Position numbers and translations under genes: made by a program. A stretch of 64,000 nucleotides of DNA, from contig NZ_CP084560.1 in assembly GCF_021789175.1 (NCBI RefSeq), forward strand, positions 2,728,001-2,792,000. The letters are read 5' to 3'. The notes under the pieces are model-generated. The model searched no databases. It had not been told where the DNA came from and saw nothing but the letters and a program-made list of their open reading frames with translations. Below are positions 59,963 through 64,000 of the stretch, piece after piece. This DNA is from Arthrobacter sp. FW306-2-2C-D06B. Lineage in GTDB: Bacteria > Actinomycetota > Actinomycetes > Actinomycetales > Micrococcaceae. The number at the start of each line of letters is the position of its first letter. The first letter of the stretch is position 1.

Positions 59963-61333
59963 CTAGCCGCGGATCTGGCCTTCACCCTGGACAATCCACT
60001 TCGTGGTGGTCAGCTCAGTGAGGCCCATGGGACCGCGTGCGTGCAGCTTCTGCGTAGAGATTCCTACCTCGGCACCCAGGCCGAGCTCGCCCCCATCAGT
60101 GAAACGCGTGGATGCGTTCACGATGACCGCCGCAGAGTCGATGTCCGCGATGAACTTCTCCGCGTTCGCCAGATTGTTCGTCAGGATGGCCTCCGTGTGG
60201 CCGGTCGACCATTTGCGGATGTGCGCGACCGCCTCGTCCAGGTTGTCCACCATGGCAACTGCGAGGTCGAGGTCCATGTATTCCGTGGCCCAATCGGCGT
60301 CGTCGGCGGGGACTGTGTCCACGGAGCCGGACAGCGCCGCTTGAATCCGGGAATCGACGTGCAAGGTGACACCGGCAGAGCGCAAGGCGGTAGCGACGGC
60401 GGGCAGCACCGTGGATTTCGAGTGCACCAGGAGAGTCTCCACAGTGTTGCAAACGCTGGGGCGCTGGGTCTTGGCGTTAAGCAGGATATCGACAGCCATC
60501 TCTTCGCTGGCGGACTCGTCGATGAAGATGTGCACATTTCCCTCGCCGGTCTCAATGACGGGGACGGAAGAGTTGTTCACCACAGTCTGAATCAGGTCCC
60601 GTCCACCACGCGGAATCAGCACGTCCACCCGGCCACGGGCACGCATCAGGACGTTCGCGCCCTCGCGGCCGAACTGGTCCACGCTCTGCACGGCGTCGGC
60701 CGGCAGCCCGACGGATTCCAACGCATCGCGGAGGATGGTCACAAGGGCTGCGTTGGTGTGGGCAGCAGCCGATCCGCCACGCAGGATCACTGCATTGCCG
60801 CTCTTCAGGGCGAGTCCGGCGATGTCAACCGTGACATTGGGGCGCGCCTCGTAGATCGCTGCGACGACTCCCATCGGCACATTGACTTGGCGCAAGCGAA
60901 GTCCGTTGGGGAGGGTCTGGCCTCGGACGACGTTTCCCACGGGATCCGGCAGGCCCGCCAGGTTTTCAAGGGCCGCCACAAGGCCGTCGATGCGGGCAGG
61001 TGTCAGGGTCAGGCGGTCCAGCATGGCAGCGGAGGTTCCGTTGTTGCGGCCGGACTCAACATCCTTCGCGTTGGCGGCGAGGATGGACCCCTGCTTTTCC
61101 CGGAGGGCTGCGCCAATAGCGTGCAGCGCGCGGTCCTTCCAGGCGCGGTTCGCCTGGGACATGTGCCGTGCGGCCTGCCGTGAGCGGTCCGCGATCGAAT
61201 GCACGGCCGCCTCCACTTGCTCAGGGGTGAGCGGCGCGTTTCCCCTCTCCGGAGTTTCCGGCACCTGGGCGGCATTGCCAGCAGCCAGGGCGTCAGTCAT
61301 CACAGGAGAATCAGGGGTAAGGGCCTCAGTCAT
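59963..61333 (-). CDS. proA: Gamma-glutamyl phosphate reductase ProA
   Basis: ProA reduces gamma-glutamyl phosphate to glutamate semialdehyde with NADPH, the second step of proline synthesis. The 456-residue product has an N-terminal extension of about 35 residues over typical ProA. Catalytic Cys is in RPSVCNTVETLL, with GVVAAIYEARPNVTVD and LGLGAEVGISTQKLHARGPMG (shortened) also conserved. The ATG at 61333 overlaps the proB stop by four bases. Confidence 0.95.
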   Translation of the reverse strand: MTEALTPDSPVMTDALAAGNAAQVPETPERGNAPLTPEQVEAAVHSIADRSRQAARHMSQANRAWKDRALHAIGAALREKQGSILAANAKDVESGRNNGTSAAMLDRLTLTPARIDGLVAALENLAGLPDPVGNVVRGQTLPNGLRLRQVNVPMGVVAAIYEARPNVTVDIAGLALKSGNAVILRGGSAAAHTNAALVTILRDALESVGLPADAVQSVDQFGREGANVLMRARGRVDVLIPRGGRDLIQTVVNNSSVPVIETGEGNVHIFIDESASEEMAVDILLNAKTQRPSVCNTVETLLVHSKSTVLPAVATALRSAGVTLHVDSRIQAALSGSVDTVPADDADWATEYMDLDLAVAMVDNLDEAVAHIRKWSTGHTEAILTNNLANAEKFIADIDSAAVIVNASTRFTDGGELGLGAEVGISTQKLHARGPMGLTELTTTKWIVQGEGQIRG

Positions 61334-62520
61334 TCTCCAAGTTTAGTGGAGCGGGACTGCTGGACCAGTACGAGGTCGTCAACATGAACAACTACGCGGT
61401 CATATCCGCGGCCAAGGTCCTTGGCGAGTTCCTTGGTTGAACGGCCAAGCATGCGGGGAAGCTCGTCCGCAGAGTAGTTCACGAGGCCCCTGGCAATCAC
61501 GGTGCCCTCGGATGAAACCATCTCCACCGGATCGCCCGGCTCGAAGTCTCCCTGCACCGAAGATATTCCGGCGGGCAACAGCGACGTGTGGCGGTCCCGC
61601 ACGGCCTTGACGGCGCCGTCGTCGAGCACCAAACGGCCCCGGACCGAAGCGAGGTGGGCCAGCCAAAGCAGCCGTACCGGTTTGCGGTTGCCGTTGATGG
61701 CGAACCACGTGCCCACGTCCTCGCCTGCCAGGGCGGCGGCGGCATTGGCCGTGGACGTGACGAGGGCGTGGATGCCGGAGCCCGCGGCGATCGACGCAGC
61801 CTCTACCTTGGTGGTCATGCCTCCGGTTCCAACGCCGGCTTTACCGGCCTTGCCGATGGTCACGCCGACGAGGTCAGCGGGACCAGTGACAAGCGGAATG
61901 CGCTTGGCACCCAATGACGGCGGACCATCGTAGAGGGCGTCGACGTCGGACAACAGGACCAAGGCGTCCGCCCGGACAAGGTGGGCCACCAAAGCGGCCA
62001 GACGATCGTTGTCGCCAAAACGGATTTCGTGCGTTGCCACGGTGTCGTTTTCGTTCACGACGGGCACGACGCCGAGGTTCAGCAAACGGTCCAGCGCCCG
62101 GTATGCGTTGCTGTGCTGCGTGCGCCGCATCAAGTCGTCCGCCGTCAAGAGGACCTGGCTGACCGTGACCCCGTGAGCGGCAAAAGCCTGCGAATAGCGC
62201 GCCATCAAAAGCCCTTGGCCCACGCTGGCCGCAGCCTGCTGCGTGGCGAGGTCCTTGGGACGCTTGGCGAGGCCGAGCGGCGCGAGACCCGCCGCGATGG
62301 CACCGGAAGAGACCAGGATGATCTCCGTCCCGGAATTGCGCTTCTCAGCCAGGGCGTGGACAAGTGCCGTCAGCGCTTTCTCCGAGATGCCGCCTTTGAT
62401 GCTGGTCAGCGAGGACGAACCCACTTTGACGACGATCCGCTTGGCGCCGGCCAATGCCTGGCGTTCGGCGGAGTCGTCGCCTTCGGTGACTTCAGCGATG
62501 CGGGCCGTGCTAGTCGTCAT
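61330..62520 (-). CDS. proB: Glutamate 5-kinase ProB
   Basis: ProB phosphorylates glutamate, the first step of proline synthesis and the feedback point for proline. The 396-residue product has the amino-acid kinase domain ([11 protein letters not shown] near residue 30, [17 protein letters not shown] near 170, [12 protein letters not shown]) and a C-terminal PUA domain from about residue 290. It overlaps obg upstream by 11 bases and proA downstream by four. Confidence 0.96.
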   Translation of the reverse strand: MTTSTARIAEVTEGDDSAERQALAGAKRIVVKVGSSSLTSIKGGISEKALTALVHALAEKRNSGTEIILVSSGAIAAGLAPLGLAKRPKDLATQQAAASVGQGLLMARYSQAFAAHGVTVSQVLLTADDLMRRTQHSNAYRALDRLLNLGVVPVVNENDTVATHEIRFGDNDRLAALVAHLVRADALVLLSDVDALYDGPPSLGAKRIPLVTGPADLVGVTIGKAGKAGVGTGGMTTKVEAASIAAGSGIHALVTSTANAAAALAGEDVGTWFAINGNRKPVRLLWLAHLASVRGRLVLDDGAVKAVRDRHTSLLPAGISSVQGDFEPGDPVEMVSSEGTVIARGLVNYSADELPRMLGRSTKELAKDLGRGYDRVVVHVDDLVLVQQSRSTKLGE

Positions 62521-64000
62521 TTTCGGCTTCCAGGCCGCTTTCCTTCAGGGGCTTGGGTAGACGACGTCCGCTGACGGACTCGGTCCAGATGCCCGCCTTC
62601 CGCTCGGCTTCGAGCTCGGCGCGTGCTGCAGCCTTGGCTTCGCGTCGTTCGAGCTGCTCGTCGCGCTTCTGCGAACGGGTGGGACGGTCGCCGATGTCGG
62701 CAACACGGATGTCCGTGCCTCGAGGCGTCGCCAGGAGTTCGGCGCCCGCCATCATGGTGGGTTCCCAGTCGAAGACGACGCCGTCCTCTTCGCCGATCAC
62801 CACGGTGTCACCCGGAACGGCACCCATCTTGAACAGTTCGTTTTCGATGCCGAGCTTTGCCAGGCGATCGGCCAGGTAGCCAATGGCTTCCTCGTTGGTG
62901 AAGTCGGTCTGCTTGACCCAACGGACCGGCTTCTCCCCCAGGACGCGGAAGAGCGGCTCGAGGTTCTTTTCCTCGCGGCGGATCTTGAAGCCGGACTCGT
63001 TGACGGCGCGGGGGCGCAGGACGGGCGCCGCGACCTTGGGAGGCGCAGTGGCAACGGCCTTGCGGGCGGCCATGACGATCTCGCCCATGGCGAAGCTCAG
63101 TTGGCGCAGGCCTTCATGGCTCGTCGCGGAGACTTCGAAAACGCGGTAGCCGCGCTGTTCCAGTTCCGGGCGGACGAACTCGGCCATATCCCGGCCGTCT
63201 GGCAGGTCCACCTTGTTCAGGACAACAAGTTTGGGGCGTTCGTTCAGGGGGACCACTTCGCCGTCAACGCCGGCGTAGCTCATGTCCACTGCGTACTTAT
63301 CCAGCTCTTGCTCGATGATCGCAAGGTCGGAGAGCGGGTCCCTGTCCGCTTCCAAGGTTCCGCAGTCCAGCACGTGCACGAGCGCGGCGCAACGCTCGAC
63401 GTGGCGCAGGAAGTTGTGGCCGAGGCCCTTGCCCTCGCTCGCGCCTTCGATCAATCCGGGAACGTCGGCAATGGTGAACCGGACCTCACCGGCCTGGACC
63501 ACGCCGAGGTTGGGGATCAGGGTGGTGAACGGATAATCGGCGATCTTGGGCCGCGCAGCGGACATCGCCGCGACAAGGCTGGACTTGCCCGCTGAGGGGA
63601 AGCCAACCAGTGCGATGTCTGCGATCGACTTCAACTCCAGGACGATGTCACTGGAGTCCCCTTCGATTCCGAGGAGGGCGAAACCAGGGGCACGGCGCTT
63701 CTGCGAAGACAACGACGAGTTACCAAGGCCGCCCAGGCCACCTGCAGCGGCAACGAACTCGGTGCCTTCACCTACAAGGTCAGCAAGGACAACGCCGTCC
63801 TTGGTCTTGACCACGGTGCCGTCCGGCACGGGAAGCACGAGAGTCTCGCCGTTCTTGCCGCCGCGCCAGTCACCCATCCCGGGGCCACCGTTGGTTGCGT
63901 GGCGGTGCGGTGCGTGGTGGTAATCAAGCAAAGTGGTGGTCTGGGCGTCAACGCGCAGGATGACGTCGCCGCCGTTACCGCCGTTGCCGCCGTCGGGTCC
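62510..64000 (-). CDS. obgE: GTPase Obg (partial, N-terminus beyond right edge)
   Basis: Obg is an essential GTPase tied to ribosome assembly and stress control. The reading frame is open to the right edge, which lies inside the Gly-rich Obg fold ([15 protein letters not shown]). The G domain follows with [15 protein letters not shown] (G1), the G3 motif [17 protein letters not shown] and NKVDLPDG (G4). A C-terminal OCT domain of the actinobacterial type ends in a charged tail. It is the first gene of the obg-proB-proA run. Confidence 0.97.
   Translation of the reverse strand, partial: GPDGGNGGNGGDVILRVDAQTTTLLDYHHAPHRHATNGGPGMGDWRGGKNGETLVLPVPDGTVVKTKDGVVLADLVGEGTEFVAAAGGLGGLGNSSLSSQKRRAPGFALLGIEGDSSDIVLELKSIADIALVGFPSAGKSSLVAAMSAARPKIADYPFTTLIPNLGVVQAGEVRFTIADVPGLIEGASEGKGLGHNFLRHVERCAALVHVLDCGTLEADRDPLSDLAIIEQELDKYAVDMSYAGVDGEVVPLNERPKLVVLNKVDLPDGRDMAEFVRPELEQRGYRVFEVSATSHEGLRQLSFAMGEIVMAARKAVATAPPKVAAPVLRPRAVNESGFKIRREEKNLEPLFRVLGEKPVRWVKQTDFTNEEAIGYLADRLAKLGIENELFKMGAVPGDTVVIGEEDGVVFDWEPTMMAGAELLATPRGTDIRVADIGDRPTRSQKRDEQLERREAKAAARAELEAERKAGIWTESVSGRRLPKPLKESGLEAENDD

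Overview
The window is GC-rich DNA from a Micrococcaceae actinobacterium, most likely Arthrobacter in the broad sense (Arthrobacter, Paenarthrobacter or Pseudarthrobacter). The evidence is the gene set and order (nrdHIE, metE/metF, obg-proB-proA-nadD-rsfS, the imuA'-imuB-dnaE2 cassette, a DUF3417 alpha-glucan phosphorylase), many GTG/TTG starts, ATGA stop-start overlaps and several apparently leaderless genes. I saw no rRNA, CRISPR array, transposase or prophage gene. The only RNA genes are two identical tRNA-Ala(GGC) copies 41 kb apart. All names come from reading translated sequence; no database search was run.

Layout. 1-7.8 kb: nrdE (cut by the left edge), nrdI and nrdH on the minus strand, with a regulatory gap carrying an NrdR-like box and three DnaA-box-like 9-mers. 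A LysR regulator, a DUF2004-like protein and metE/metF follow, with a folded leader and a palindrome upstream of metF. 8-15.5 kb: a sugar ABC importer (two permeases and a lipoprotein) with a ROK repressor, a phosphotransferase, an rRNA-type methyltransferase and a cupin. 15.5-20.1 kb: a cassette that looks like a complete gamma-butyrolactone signalling system. It has an AfsA-family synthase, two TetR receptor-like regulators, an NAD-epimerase-family reductase and an SDR, plus three 22-bp sites built like ARE/ArpA boxes. 20.1-25 kb: a GntR-controlled nucleoside uptake and breakdown operon (MFS, nucleoside hydrolase, deaminase, ribokinase). 24.9-28.5 kb: a TetR regulator, a large palindromic operator, and an agmatine deiminase/amidase operon. 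28.5-31 kb: TatB, a membrane protein, a CadD-type transporter and a second phosphotransferase-fold protein.

31-37.5 kb: a five-gene operon behind a Fur/Zur-like box, with two Opp/Nik-type ATPases, an MFS protein, a family-5 binding protein and a DppB-DppC fused permease. This resembles a Cnt-type metallophore importer plus exporter. 37.5-43.3 kb: the SOS mutagenesis cassette imuA'-imuB-dnaE2 behind a LexA box. 43.3-50.4 kb: a ThuA/Gfo-Idh pair, a PH-domain membrane protein, glgP and a LacI regulator. 50.7-54.8 kb: a ferric-type ABC importer with a fused permease. 55-57 kb: a metal or stress module (COG4280 membrane protein, a small membrane protein and a divergent ChrB N-terminal-domain protein). 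57-64 kb: a core minus-strand block running obg, proB, proA, a small membrane protein, nadD, a membrane-anchored low-complexity protein and rsfS.

The most promising unusual system is the gamma-butyrolactone-like cassette at 15.9-20.1 kb. The metallophore-like operon at 31-37.5 kb is second.
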